Shown here: piece by piece, positions 28,301 through 37,997 of the stretch
How the letters are laid out: every line of letters begins with the position of its first letter
Numbering within the stretch: position 1 is the first letter of the stretch
Virus record (IMG/VR): IMGVR_UViG_3300008516_000145
Location: 1-48,923 of that record
Reading direction: 5' to 3' (one strand)
Length of the DNA: 48,923 nt
Source of the DNA: a virus
The notes under the pieces: model-generated
What the model was told of the DNA's origin: nothing
Database searches by the model: none
Seen by the model: the letters and a program-made list of their open reading frames with translations, nothing else
Program-made: the position numbers and the translations under genes

Positions 28301-28329
28301 AGGATACTTTATTTTAAAGCATTTGTCAA
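28301..28329 (-). promoter_or_regulatory. Promoter of the lipoprotein moron
   Basis: On the minus strand: TTGACA, 17-base spacer, TATCCT. It lies 24 bases upstream of the moron's ATG and ends 1 base before the ATG of the rightward gene at 28331. Confidence 0.75.
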
Positions 28330-28330
28330 C

Positions 28331-29905
28331 ATGAATTATCTCACGATTAAACCATTATTGGGAACAAAGAATAATTGCCCTATAGATAGCCCTACACTTT
28401 ATGAAGCAATAAGTGAAACTATTTTCTTGACCCATGATGTAGGAGGACAGAACTTTGACCTTAATAGGGAAAAGGATTCCTGTTCAAAGTCATTTGGCAG
28501 GGCGCAATGGAGTAATAGTGCAACCGCCCAGAAAACTAAATGTTTAGGATTGATGGAACTCTGGGATGGCACAAACAGAAACCATCTTTATTGGGATAAT
28601 GGTAAATTTTATGTTTATGGTGGAGCTACGGGCAGAGATCCGGTAGCAATAGAAGATGCAGGCACTACAACCTTTGCCACAGATGATGTTGATCTTTATT
28701 CCATAATTAATTTCGGTGGATATGCAATATTCGCTGATAGAGGAGAACACACACCTTATAAGTGGAAGCATGGAGATGCTAATACAACCAAACTTATTCT
28801 GTCAGGTACAGAATATAAATTTAGATATTTGATGCACCTTGCTAATATGATTATTGGTGTATATTCAGATCAGACAAATGGTAATCTGGATGTGAGATAT
28901 ACAGGAGCTTTACCTACATGGGCTACCTTGGAATTTGCAGCGGCCAATCAATTCTATAAACCCGAGGGTGACGCACCATTAACAGGATGTAACAAACTGG
29001 GGCATAACACGGGCTTTCTTTTTAGTGAAGAAGACATTACGCGGATGGACTATTACTCAGGCTCAACTCCTGTGTTTACTGCGGTAAGGATATTGAGGGG
29101 ATGGGGAAGTATTAATCATGCTTGCATAGTATCAGATGGAATTAACCTCTATGCCTTTGACAAAAACAGGGGGTTTTATAAATTTAACGGTGTGAATGAA
29201 CCTATCGTTATCTCAGATGATTATGAGGGCATGATAAACAGGATACCTGCCACATACTACAATTTAATAACTGGTAAACAAATTCCTTTTACCAATGAAA
29301 TAGCATGGAATATTCCGGTTGATAGCGACATCACTCCAAGCAAAATAATATTTTATAATACTAAGACAGGCCAATGGCGCCATGAAAATAAGGCAGCAAG
29401 ATGTTTGGATGTATGGCAATTAATGTCTACTTTGACATGGAATGATCTTATTATTCTAACTGATGATGTATGGCCTACACAGCATGCATGGGCATATTAT
29501 ATTAATGAATCTCCTTCTCTTGTTTTTGGCAACAGTAATGGACATTTATATTCCTCTACATCTGAAGGTGATAATGCTTCTGATTGGGATGGTTATAGAA
29601 TAGAGCCCATCATTCCTTTTGATACCAGATACTTCACCCGACTATTAGAAATATGGATAAGCATAGCTGAAAAGATTAATGCAAGCATAGACTTTTGGTG
29701 GCGTGGTGGAGATACGGTAGGTGAGCTTGAACAGGAAACATGGATTTCTCTTGGTTCAATCAGTATGAATAGTCCATCTGATCCTGTAATATATCCAGAT
29801 CAAACAGCACGATTACATCAAATTAAATGGGGTACTAATTTAAAGAGTGAGCCGTTCAGCGTGAATGATATTAAATTTGGCTATGTTACACAGGGGAAGT
29901 ATTAA
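28331..29905 (+). CDS. Tail tube/stabilisation-type protein (P22 gp10-like role)
   Basis: 524 residues, predominantly beta, with short repeats of a propeller-like design (LYWDNGKFYVYGGATGR, DVDLYSIINFGGYAIFADRG, LYAFDKNRGFYKFNGV). NHLYWD-type proteins between the adaptor and ejection genes are tail nozzle/stabilisation proteins in podoviruses. No SD lies before ATG 28331; the position is filled by the -35 box of the reverse-strand moron. Translation may rely on another start or coupling lost by moron insertion. Confidence 0.6.
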   Translation: MNYLTIKPLLGTKNNCPIDSPTLYEAISETIFLTHDVGGQNFDLNREKDSCSKSFGRAQWSNSATAQKTKCLGLMELWDGTNRNHLYWDNGKFYVYGGATGRDPVAIEDAGTTTFATDDVDLYSIINFGGYAIFADRGEHTPYKWKHGDANTTKLILSGTEYKFRYLMHLANMIIGVYSDQTNGNLDVRYTGALPTWATLEFAAANQFYKPEGDAPLTGCNKLGHNTGFLFSEEDITRMDYYSGSTPVFTAVRILRGWGSINHACIVSDGINLYAFDKNRGFYKFNGVNEPIVISDDYEGMINRIPATYYNLITGKQIPFTNEIAWNIPVDSDITPSKIIFYNTKTGQWRHENKAARCLDVWQLMSTLTWNDLIILTDDVWPTQHAWAYYINESPSLVFGNSNGHLYSSTSEGDNASDWDGYRIEPIIPFDTRYFTRLLEIWISIAEKINASIDFWWRGGDTVGELEQETWISLGSISMNSPSDPVIYPDQTARLHQIKWGTNLKSEPFSVNDIKFGYVTQGKY

Positions 29906-30243
29906 TGCAGATACAGCAACTACAAACCGATGATCCTAATTTGGCTGTATGGGCTGAGAGGTTAAAAGAACAACTCAATTTAAGTTATACAGGATCAGAC
30001 ACCTGGGATGCTGCCTCGATAGCAGATGGAGATGAAGAAGCCAAAGAAGTAACAGTTACCGGTGCAGCATTGGGAGATTTTGCAATAGCATCCCTCAGTA
30101 TAGATATTGTTGATTTAGTGCTTAATGCACAAGTCACAGCAGCAAATACCGTGACCTGTATTTTGGCAAATAATACAGGGGGAGCGATAGATTTAGCATC
30201 CTGTACAGTTTACGTTTTAGTTATAAGGAGAAATTATCTCTAA
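29905..30243 (+). CDS. Small structural protein
   Basis: 112 residues: LQTDDPNLAVWAERLKEQLN, then DTWDAASIADGDEEAKEVTV, TGAALGDFAIASLSIDIVDL, and NTVTCILANNTGGAIDLASC. The second half is a small beta domain common in phage tail-associated proteins. The ATG overlaps the previous stop; its stop overlaps the next ATG. Confidence 0.6.
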   Translation: MQIQQLQTDDPNLAVWAERLKEQLNLSYTGSDTWDAASIADGDEEAKEVTVTGAALGDFAIASLSIDIVDLVLNAQVTAANTVTCILANNTGGAIDLASCTVYVLVIRRNYL

Positions 30244-30695
30244 TGGAAAAGCAAATAGCCCTAGTGAATAATCCTGACTACCTCCAACAGCAAGTATGGC
30301 CTCTTGTTGTAGAGTTTGCTGATATACTCAAAACACCTGGAATGTCTGCTCATAGTTTAATGTCATATTTTATGTATAGCGGATGTGAAATATGGGGAGC
30401 TATTAAAGATGGGAAGTGTATAGGCATTATCAGCTTTCATATAGCAGCAGCACCATATTACTCTACGGGTGTATGGTCATTTGTTTATATGAAAGATAAG
30501 GATAAAGAGCTTATAACGCAATTATATGAGAAATTTCCAGAGTTTTTAGAAAAGAATAATCTTAAATACGCAATGTTTCATTCTCAAACAAAAAAGCTGG
30601 GTGAACATTTTAAAAATATATTAGACAGTTTGGGCATCAAAACAATTAAAAGTGAATATGTCCATTCATGTAAAAGAATTATAGGGGGAAGATAA
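30243..30695 (+). CDS. GNAT-like acetyltransferase-fold protein
   Basis: 150 residues. GCEIWGAIKDGKCIGIISFH is the beta4-beta5 start of a GNAT-like fold, followed by WSFVYMKDKDKELITQLYEK and the HSQTKKLGEHFKNILDSLGI ending. The canonical acetyl-CoA loop (Q/RxxGxG/A) is not clearly visible. Such proteins lie among phage virion genes; the reaction, if any, is unknown. Confidence 0.55.
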   Translation: MEKQIALVNNPDYLQQQVWPLVVEFADILKTPGMSAHSLMSYFMYSGCEIWGAIKDGKCIGIISFHIAAAPYYSTGVWSFVYMKDKDKELITQLYEKFPEFLEKNNLKYAMFHSQTKKLGEHFKNILDSLGIKTIKSEYVHSCKRIIGGR

Positions 30696-30697
30696 AA

Positions 30698-31432
30698 ATG
30701 GGATGGGGAACAGCAGCAGCAGCAGCACTAGCCTATTATCAGAGTAAGCAGCAAGCAAAAGCAGCAAAGGCAGCTTCGGCGCCTTTACCGTTATATTATA
30801 AAGAATATCAAGGCACCCAACAGAAAGCAATGTACGATATGATGCAGCCTATGGCCACAGAATTGTTTGGGGGGCAAATGCCAACACCTGCTCAACCAAC
30901 CATGCCTACTGCCGGATGGTATAGTGGACTTGATGAAAATGTAAGGGCGGGAATAGAAGAACCTTATAAGGCTAGTATGGCAATGGCAAGAGAAGGTCTT
31001 GCTGGACAGGGACAATTAGGAGCTATGGGTAGTGGAGAAACGCCAGCCTTTGGTGGTGGAGCGGCAGATGTGTTTGCTCAGTATGCGCAAAAGGCTGCCC
31101 CTGCAATGGCACAGACTGCATGGGGAATGATGCAACCAGGAATGTTAATGGCTCAAGAGCAAGCATGGGAGGGACAAAAACTGCCTTATCAAATGTTACC
31201 CTCTATGTTACCACTAACCTACTCTGATTTGCTCACAAGCACTGCTCCAACAATAAGCCCGGCAACGACAGGAACCGCGCAAACTGCACAAGCCAAGGCT
31301 TTACAAGCCCAAATAACTGCCTTACAAAATAAATATACTAAGTTTGCTGCCAAAGCGCCAGCAGCGGGTTATGAAACATATGGTGCTGACGCTACTAGTG
31401 GCTATGGCGGAGGGTATGATTTAGGAACATAA
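30698..31432 (+). CDS. Ala/Gln-rich internal virion protein
   Basis: 244 residues. MGWGTAAAAALAYYQSKQQA starts as a hydrophobic/Ala-rich helix; Gly/Ala/Met-rich low-complexity regions follow, with helices (TAQAKALQAQITALQNKYTK) near the end. The order (small, Ala-rich, then two larger charged proteins) matches podovirus ejection proteins. SD GGGGGA precedes ATG 30698. Confidence 0.55.
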   Translation: MGWGTAAAAALAYYQSKQQAKAAKAASAPLPLYYKEYQGTQQKAMYDMMQPMATELFGGQMPTPAQPTMPTAGWYSGLDENVRAGIEEPYKASMAMAREGLAGQGQLGAMGSGETPAFGGGAADVFAQYAQKAAPAMAQTAWGMMQPGMLMAQEQAWEGQKLPYQMLPSMLPLTYSDLLTSTAPTISPATTGTAQTAQAKALQAQITALQNKYTKFAAKAPAAGYETYGADATSGYGGGYDLGT

Positions 31433-31444
31433 AGGAGTTTAATT

Positions 31445-32338
31445 ATGACAGTATATAATTTTCCAACTGAATATCGTAGACCTGCTATGTCTACAATGGG
31501 CTATTTCGCTCAAAACCTACAACCTATTCTTAGCGCATACATACAACACAAGACGCAAGAAGAGTTGTTAAAGAAACATGTAGAAATTGATAAAATGAAA
31601 ATAAAGGCAGCAAACAAAGAATGGGATAGAAGGTTTAGAAAAACGCAAGAGGGGAAAAAAGCACCAGAACCATCACTCGGAAAAACCCTTTATGATGAAC
31701 ATGGTTTGGTTAAGATGGGTGAGAAGGGTTTTGCGAAAATTGGAAAAGATGGCAGAATTAGCATAATAAACTCATTCCAAGCTGACAACATTAAAAATGA
31801 GCAAATAGCCAAGTGGATAGCAGATAAGACATTGATTCCTGTTGACGCTAATTATCCTGCTGGTGATCCAAGTTTTAAGCTCCAGGATAAAAATTATTAC
31901 TTTAATCCTGAGAGGGGGAAAGAAAAGAAAGGATTATCAACATTAGAACAAGCAAGAAAAGCATTTGTTGAGAAGAAAGCAACACCAGAGCAGATAAAAT
32001 TGTTGGGTAAAGAACCTAAAGGTGAACCTCAAACCGCCAAAGAAACTATTATTCAAAACTATATTAACAAATTTAAGACTCCCCCAGGTGTTATGGGTGC
32101 TATTCAAACACTTGCTCCTGAAAAAAGACGGGCAAGATTACAGGGTCTTTTTCATACTATGAATATTGAAAGAAAGAAAAAGAGACTTGATAAAAACGAT
32201 ATAGCCCGGATTGAACAGACTGTAATGACAGATTTAGGTGTTGAAATAGAATTGCAACACGGAATTAAAGCAGCAAGAATGGCAGGTGCTACCACTAAAG
32301 AGTTAATTGAAATTATAAATGCTTATAAAGAAAAATAA
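31445..32338 (+). CDS. Putative ejection/internal virion protein
   Basis: 297 residues, charged and helical (HKTQEELLKKHVEIDKMKIK, RRFRKTQEGKK). A middle stretch (DEHGLVKMGEKGFAKIGKDG) has short beta hairpins. No enzyme motif. SD AAGGAG. It abuts the next gene and may form part of the same ejection complex (inference from position). Confidence 0.5.
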   Translation: MTVYNFPTEYRRPAMSTMGYFAQNLQPILSAYIQHKTQEELLKKHVEIDKMKIKAANKEWDRRFRKTQEGKKAPEPSLGKTLYDEHGLVKMGEKGFAKIGKDGRISIINSFQADNIKNEQIAKWIADKTLIPVDANYPAGDPSFKLQDKNYYFNPERGKEKKGLSTLEQARKAFVEKKATPEQIKLLGKEPKGEPQTAKETIIQNYINKFKTPPGVMGAIQTLAPEKRRARLQGLFHTMNIERKKKRLDKNDIARIEQTVMTDLGVEIELQHGIKAARMAGATTKELIEIINAYKEK

Positions 32339-35300
32339 TGCCAAGACTTGAAATACAACAAGCATTTGATAATGCTATTTCTCAATATAGAGAAAGAGAG
32401 CAAGCAGGATTTCCTTCTTTAGAATCTAAAACTGAGTGGGGAGCGAAGCCAGTTTTAGAGGTTGCTGAAGAAGCAAAGATAGGTGGTGGAACCTTACTCG
32501 GTAAGATGATAGACGTTCTCTCAAGGGGTGAATATGCCTCTGCTGCTTTGGCAAAGGACTACATGCTTGGCAAACCATTTGATGTAAAGTCTGCTATTAA
32601 GGGATTAAAGGGTGAAGAAAAAGGAACCTATGATGAATTGATGCCTGCCTTATTCCCTGAATGGGGTAAATGGAAACAAAAAGCTATGGGACTTTCTTTA
32701 GCCATATTTGCAGATCCAACAACTTATATACCAATGGGAGTTATTGCAAAGGGCACAGGCAAGGGCATTAAAGCCGTTAAAGCAACAAAAGCGGCTGAAA
32801 AGGCTATGGAAACAAAACTGGCAAAAGGTTTTATTCCAAGTGCAGGACTGCCAAAACCTTATTATGAGATGAAATACTATGCCAAAAAAGGATTAGAGGC
32901 AGAGCAAGAGAGAATCCTTGATGATATTAAATATTTAAGCAAGGGTTTAAATACAGATGATATGAAAAGACTCTCTTATTTCAGAGAGCATCCCGATAAA
33001 GTTGCTGATATGCCCTATAAATTGCAGACAAAACTTGAACAGATTGGAAGTAGATTTGATGGTCTTATAGATGAAGGAGTGGAAAAGAATATTATTACTG
33101 CTGATACTGCCGCTAAATGGAAACAAAAAGAAATTCCCTATATGGCTCATTATTACCCTGAACGTGGTATCAATATAGTATCTGGGAAACTCCCGCCTGG
33201 ATTATTTGATAAAGTTAAAAAACCTTCTTTCCTTAAACAACGCAAGTTTGAAACCCTTGAAGATGCTAAAGGATTAAGTGATGAATTTTTAGATATTTCA
33301 AAAGCCAAAACAATAGAAGAAGCTAATGAAAAGATAGCACAATATGGATTAACAGATGCCTTTGGTAAAGGACAAGTTACAGATTTTAAGGACTTAAAAA
33401 ATTATGCTAAGGCTCAAAGTGCAGTCTATAAGCCAGAAGAGAATATCTTAAAATCTCTCGGAATAAGAAGGTTAGAACAGGTCAATGTCATAGCAAAAAA
33501 ACAGTTTGTTGATAACGCACTAAGTGAATTTGGCATGAAGGTTAAGGCAGGAACTAAAGTTGTGCCCGAAGGACAGGGAATTTATCTGCCTAAAGGGGCG
33601 TTAAGGTTTTATGGTAAGGAGTATTTAGAACCAAATTTTGTCAGAAATCTTCGTGGATTAGCTGACAAATTACAAGACCTTAGAATTAAAACAGAGAAAA
33701 TATCTGAAGTTAAGAAAACTACTGAGACAACTATAACAGGTGGTGTTAAACTTGCTGAAAGCGGCCCAACTGCTAAACTTGAAGGTGTTATGCGTGATGC
33801 TCTTACAAATCGTGGCATGACTACTGGGGAAGCAGATGTCTATATATCTAAGTTAAAGGCTGGTGGTTCAAGTGCTGTTGACGATATTATCCGAGAGATA
33901 ACAGAAAAGTCAGAAATAACAAAGACATCATTATCAGAACAATTTTTGGAAAAAGACCTTATTGATGTTAGTTCTCTTAGTGAAGTTCAATTAAGGCGAA
34001 TGGTTGGTGTTAGTGGGAAGGTTCCAACGTATATGATGCCTGAATCAGTAGCAAGAGATATGAACAGAGCATCAGCTTTATTCTCTGGTGATCCTGCTAC
34101 AAGAGGATTCTGGAAATTATTTGATAAGGGTCAAAATGCATGGAAGGGCATGGCAACCGTTATGAGGTTGCCCTTTCATTTAAGAAATATGTACTCTAAC
34201 TGGTGGCAGGCATGGTTAGCGGGTGTTAATAATCCACAAAGATTTATCCAGGCTGCAGGTATACAATCAGGCGCTTTAAAAGAAATTAAACTGGGTAACA
34301 AAATTTTCAGCTATGGTGAGATTAAAAAAGCCATAGAGGATTTTGGCATACATGGGAAAGGGTGGGCTGGTGCTGACATTCCAGTAACTTATTTTAATGA
34401 ATTAGAATCTATTATAAATCATGGCAAATTACGACACCTTAATCCTATGAAACTTGGTAGGAAGTTTGGTGTAATGATAGAAGATAATTCTCGTATAGCT
34501 ACCTTTTTAGATCAGATTGCTAAGGGTAAAAGTTTTAAAGATGCTTCTCGGAGTGTCAGAAAATACCTTTTTGACTATACTGAATTGACTGATTTTGAAA
34601 AGAAAGTTATGAGAAGAGTATTTCCATTTTATACCTGGAGTCGTAAAAATATCCCTCTCCAGATTCAAAATGTTTTAAGCCAACCCCGAAAATATCAGGC
34701 TTATGCTAAAGGGACACGAGCTTTTCAAGAGCCAGAGACACAAGAGGAATTAAGATTAAAGCCAGATTACTTTCAAGAATTGCTTTATGTTCAATCGCCC
34801 TTTAAAACATCTAAGGGCAAGCCAATGTATATGTCTATAGATTTACCTCCACAGGAATTTAACAGACTTAGCAGCATAAGGCATTGGGTAAGTTCAATGT
34901 CTCCATACAAGCTATTAGCTGAGGTGGGTCTTAATATAAAGACATTCCCTGAAATCAGTAAAATCAAAGAATATCCTATGGATATGGGGACTGCCCCTTT
35001 TTGGGTAGCTTATCTGCCTAAAAAAATACAGAGCAAGCTGACTGATTGGCATATTGTTGATAAGATTATGAATAAAGAAACAGGTGAAATGATGTTAGGA
35101 ATGGATAAGAAATGGAGACACGCTTTCCAAACAGCTTTCCCATTCCTTAATGAATTGAACCGTATTTATGCACAGCCAATCACACTTGATGATGAACGAC
35201 CCGAAATGAAGTGGAGAGCATACTTATCGGGCATTGGTTTTTCTGCTTTAGATACAGTATTTCAGGAAAAGCAGGAAATATATGATAAAATGGGAGATAT

Positions 35301-35397
35301 TAAAAATATACAAAAGTTTGTTTCACAACATGGAAGAGAACCAAATAAAAAAGAAATGGAGATATTGGCACCTAATTTGCCAGAATTAAGAGAATAA
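32338..35397 (+). CDS. Large internal virion (ejection) protein, 1019 residues
   Basis: The largest gene in the window. Long helical segments, few Cys, and no tape-measure-like hydrophobic repeat. Blocks seen: KATKAAEKAMETKLAKGFIP; GDPATRGFWKLFDKGQNAWK; GMATVMRLPFHLRNMYSNWW; FPFYTWSRKNIPLQIQNVLS. Similar large proteins with the FPFxTWxRKNIP stretch are known in metagenomic phages as putative ejection proteins. No lytic transglycosylase motif is apparent. Ends 25 bases before a terminator. Confidence 0.65.
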   Translation: MPRLEIQQAFDNAISQYREREQAGFPSLESKTEWGAKPVLEVAEEAKIGGGTLLGKMIDVLSRGEYASAALAKDYMLGKPFDVKSAIKGLKGEEKGTYDELMPALFPEWGKWKQKAMGLSLAIFADPTTYIPMGVIAKGTGKGIKAVKATKAAEKAMETKLAKGFIPSAGLPKPYYEMKYYAKKGLEAEQERILDDIKYLSKGLNTDDMKRLSYFREHPDKVADMPYKLQTKLEQIGSRFDGLIDEGVEKNIITADTAAKWKQKEIPYMAHYYPERGINIVSGKLPPGLFDKVKKPSFLKQRKFETLEDAKGLSDEFLDISKAKTIEEANEKIAQYGLTDAFGKGQVTDFKDLKNYAKAQSAVYKPEENILKSLGIRRLEQVNVIAKKQFVDNALSEFGMKVKAGTKVVPEGQGIYLPKGALRFYGKEYLEPNFVRNLRGLADKLQDLRIKTEKISEVKKTTETTITGGVKLAESGPTAKLEGVMRDALTNRGMTTGEADVYISKLKAGGSSAVDDIIREITEKSEITKTSLSEQFLEKDLIDVSSLSEVQLRRMVGVSGKVPTYMMPESVARDMNRASALFSGDPATRGFWKLFDKGQNAWKGMATVMRLPFHLRNMYSNWWQAWLAGVNNPQRFIQAAGIQSGALKEIKLGNKIFSYGEIKKAIEDFGIHGKGWAGADIPVTYFNELESIINHGKLRHLNPMKLGRKFGVMIEDNSRIATFLDQIAKGKSFKDASRSVRKYLFDYTELTDFEKKVMRRVFPFYTWSRKNIPLQIQNVLSQPRKYQAYAKGTRAFQEPETQEELRLKPDYFQELLYVQSPFKTSKGKPMYMSIDLPPQEFNRLSSIRHWVSSMSPYKLLAEVGLNIKTFPEISKIKEYPMDMGTAPFWVAYLPKKIQSKLTDWHIVDKIMNKETGEMMLGMDKKWRHAFQTAFPFLNELNRIYAQPITLDDERPEMKWRAYLSGIGFSALDTVFQEKQEIYDKMGDIKNIQKFVSQHGREPNKKEMEILAPNLPELRE

Positions 35398-35422
35398 CCT
35401 AACCTAACATAGTTTTAACTTT

Positions 35423-35458
35423 AACCCATCCGTGCATTGGGCATGGATGGGTTTTTTA
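35423..35458 (+). terminator. Rho-independent terminator after the ejection genes
   Basis: AACCCATCC (35423-35431) pairs perfectly with GGATGGGTT (35445-35453), followed by T4ATT. A strong terminator at the end of the head/ejection block. Confidence 0.9.
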
Positions 35459-35471
35459 TTAGGAGGCAACA

Positions 35472-35816
35472 ATGCACAAAACAGTAATAAACGCAGAAAC
35501 AATAGTAGCGAGTGGGACTTATACAAGTCAGGGTATTGCCATACCGGAAGTACATTCTCATTTCTCATTATATTGGGATGTTTCAGGGGATGGTACGGCA
35601 AAGTTTGAGTATGAGAGTTCACCAGATGGAGAGCATTATGTACTTGATGACGGTACGGCTATAGCTTCTGGACAACTTAAAAATAGTGGGCCAGGGAGTG
35701 ATGGAATAGATATGGTTGATTTCTCCCCCTTACCTTGCGAATCCCTGAAAATCAAATGCTCAGAAACGGGTACATCAGACACTATAACTGTAACTGCTAT
35801 TCTGTGTAGCACATAA
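35472..35816 (+). CDS. Small beta-rich virion protein
   Basis: 114 residues: INAETIVASGTYTSQGIAIP, HFSLYWDVSGDGTAKFEYES, ESLKIKCSETGTSDTITVTA. One beta-sandwich of the type found beside tail fibre genes in many phages. SD AGGAGG lies after the terminator, so it needs its own promoter or read-through; no clear promoter was seen. Confidence 0.65.
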   Translation: MHKTVINAETIVASGTYTSQGIAIPEVHSHFSLYWDVSGDGTAKFEYESSPDGEHYVLDDGTAIASGQLKNSGPGSDGIDMVDFSPLPCESLKIKCSETGTSDTITVTAILCST

Positions 35817-35826
35817 GGAGATCAAC

Positions 35827-37983
35827 ATGAAAGGTTTAAATAAAGGAGTTCTGTTTGGATTCTTATTTATCCTATCTATTACATTATTTATGGGATTTAA
35901 AGGTGAAGGATGGAGAGGATCTAAAGAAGAAGTGCAAGATTGGGTTGGAGCCATGCTTGGGGGTACTGAAACAGGTGTTAGTGTTACCTATCAGGATGCA
36001 ACCAATGACATAGATTTTGTGGTAGATACTGACTTACAAACCTTGGCAGGCCCTACAGCCTGGAGAATGTTCTACTCAGATGCTGCAGATCCATTTATTC
36101 AACAGATAACTCTCGGGGCAAACGGCACTTTCCTTGAATCCAATGGTGCGAGCGCGGCTCCTGCTTTCAGGGCATTGGAAGACGGAGATATACCTACCAC
36201 TCTCACACTCGAAACCATTTCTGGTACACCTGCGATAACCAATGGGGTTGCAATAGGGACAGACCAGGATGCCAACAAGATTGATGATGCCACAAATGGA
36301 GCGGGCTCAACCCAACTCTGGATTGGTGATGAATACATTGTGGTCTCTGGCGATATAGGTGTAGCTGTCCAAGCCCAACACGCTGCTCTTGCCTCTATCG
36401 TAGGTCTTACTGAAGCAGATGTTTCTATTATTGCACAAACGGCAGCGGATACCTATGAAGTTGTTACCTCTGGTGGTAACTATTATATGCTTACCAGCGA
36501 TGATGATAATTCTGATTTGGCATTTGTGGCTCCTGCAACTGTGCGAAGCCAATTAGACCTCGAAGCTGGCACGGATTTTTACGATATAGCATCCGCAGAC
36601 GCAGCATTTGAGGGAGAATTAGACGACTCCGCTGGCTTGCTTGCTGCCCTTGATGACGAAACAGGTACAGGAGTAGCAGTATTTGGAACCGCACCCACCT
36701 TTACAACCAAAATTACTATAACTGGGGCAGATGCAACTCCAGGCGCAGCAGGTGAAATTCTATATGATACAACGGTTACGGGTTTAGCAGATGGAGCTTT
36801 GGTTTGGTACGATCAGGATGAGGCTCGATATATTGTGGATTTGGCTGTTTTGCCCTCAGTTGATGATTATATAGTAGCTTATGATGCTGACAACGATAAA
36901 TTCTATATGAAGGCTGACTCAGGTGCAACTGCATGGGATGACATAGGCAATCCAGATGCCAATAAAGCCTTTGATTTTACAGATTTTTATACCTCTATGG
37001 ATTTCGGTGATACCGATCACGATATGTTTACTATCGAACTCACAGGGGCATTTGCAGACGTATCAGGTCTTGTTATTGAGCAAAAGACAGGTAATCCCAC
37101 GGATGGAACTCTGCTTGAATTGAAATTGGCAGATGGCGAAACCGACCCTGATTTTGCGTCCTATAAAGTAGGTGCAGCCGAAGTATATAATGTCGATGCC
37201 GCAGGAAAAGTCACAGCATTAGGGGGAGTGGATACTGGTGGCTCAGCTACCCCCTCATTTATTCAAAGAGATTCCGATGCAGCGGGGGCAGCGGCAGCAG
37301 ATGAATATTCAATGACCCTTGAATCTGGTTTTTCCACCACAACAGAAGATGGAGAGATTAGTGATTTTGCCCTAACAGCATGGGGGGCTGGCACAGCAGG
37401 CACTCAATATACACATCTATTCTGGGATGGCTCTGATTCACATCTTTACATGGGTGTTTTAGCAGACTATACGGCTGCGAATCCCTCAGTTGCGCCTCTT
37501 GATTTAGCTACCTATGAATCTCTTGTGTGGGATTTTGATTATGGCACAGACACTGTTGGAGTATCAAGCCCTGTAAGTGGAACTACAACGGTTAATTGGA
37601 CTACTTTAAATCGTTATGGCACAGGTCTCCTTGCCGGAGGGGTAGTAACCAACTCAAAGGCAGCAGCATATACCATAGGTACAGATAATGCAATGGAAGC
37701 CTATGGTGGGGTTATCTACGTTACCGATGCTGCTGTTATTACCTATCCAGCAGTGGCCACGGGGATGCATTTCACCATCATTACAATTGGGGCTGTGGCG
37801 GTAAGTGGCGATCCGAACAACTCTGATAAACAGTATTTAGACGGAACATTGCTGGATGATGGAGATAAGGTCACAAATACATCCACGACAGGCGATCTTA
37901 TTGTTGTAACATATTTCTCTGCTGATGGTTGGTACACTATTTCAGGCTCTAATGATGGCGATCCGTGGACGGATGATAGCTAA
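35827..37983 (+). CDS. Large fibre-like protein with N-terminal membrane/signal segment
   Basis: 718 residues. Residues 8-24 (LFGFLFILSITLFMGFK) are hydrophobic and look like a Sec signal or anchor. VQDWVGAMLGGTETGVSVTY, QDATNDIDFVV is a phage tail-fibre N-terminal pattern; the rest is Gly/Ala/Asp/Thr-rich, beta-repeat-like. A signal on a virion fibre is unusual; it may be secreted, or the segment may be an anchor. SD AAGGAG. Confidence 0.65.
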   Translation: MKGLNKGVLFGFLFILSITLFMGFKGEGWRGSKEEVQDWVGAMLGGTETGVSVTYQDATNDIDFVVDTDLQTLAGPTAWRMFYSDAADPFIQQITLGANGTFLESNGASAAPAFRALEDGDIPTTLTLETISGTPAITNGVAIGTDQDANKIDDATNGAGSTQLWIGDEYIVVSGDIGVAVQAQHAALASIVGLTEADVSIIAQTAADTYEVVTSGGNYYMLTSDDDNSDLAFVAPATVRSQLDLEAGTDFYDIASADAAFEGELDDSAGLLAALDDETGTGVAVFGTAPTFTTKITITGADATPGAAGEILYDTTVTGLADGALVWYDQDEARYIVDLAVLPSVDDYIVAYDADNDKFYMKADSGATAWDDIGNPDANKAFDFTDFYTSMDFGDTDHDMFTIELTGAFADVSGLVIEQKTGNPTDGTLLELKLADGETDPDFASYKVGAAEVYNVDAAGKVTALGGVDTGGSATPSFIQRDSDAAGAAAADEYSMTLESGFSTTTEDGEISDFALTAWGAGTAGTQYTHLFWDGSDSHLYMGVLADYTAANPSVAPLDLATYESLVWDFDYGTDTVGVSSPVSGTTTVNWTTLNRYGTGLLAGGVVTNSKAAAYTIGTDNAMEAYGGVIYVTDAAVITYPAVATGMHFTIITIGAVAVSGDPNNSDKQYLDGTLLDDGDKVTNTSTTGDLIVVTYFSADGWYTISGSNDGDPWTDDS

Positions 37984-37997
37984 TGGAGATTAAAAAT

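Noticed and set aside
32338-35397. Tape measure protein
   Set aside because: No long hydrophobic heptad repeats; the position after tail tube and small ejection-type genes fits a podovirus ejection protein better.
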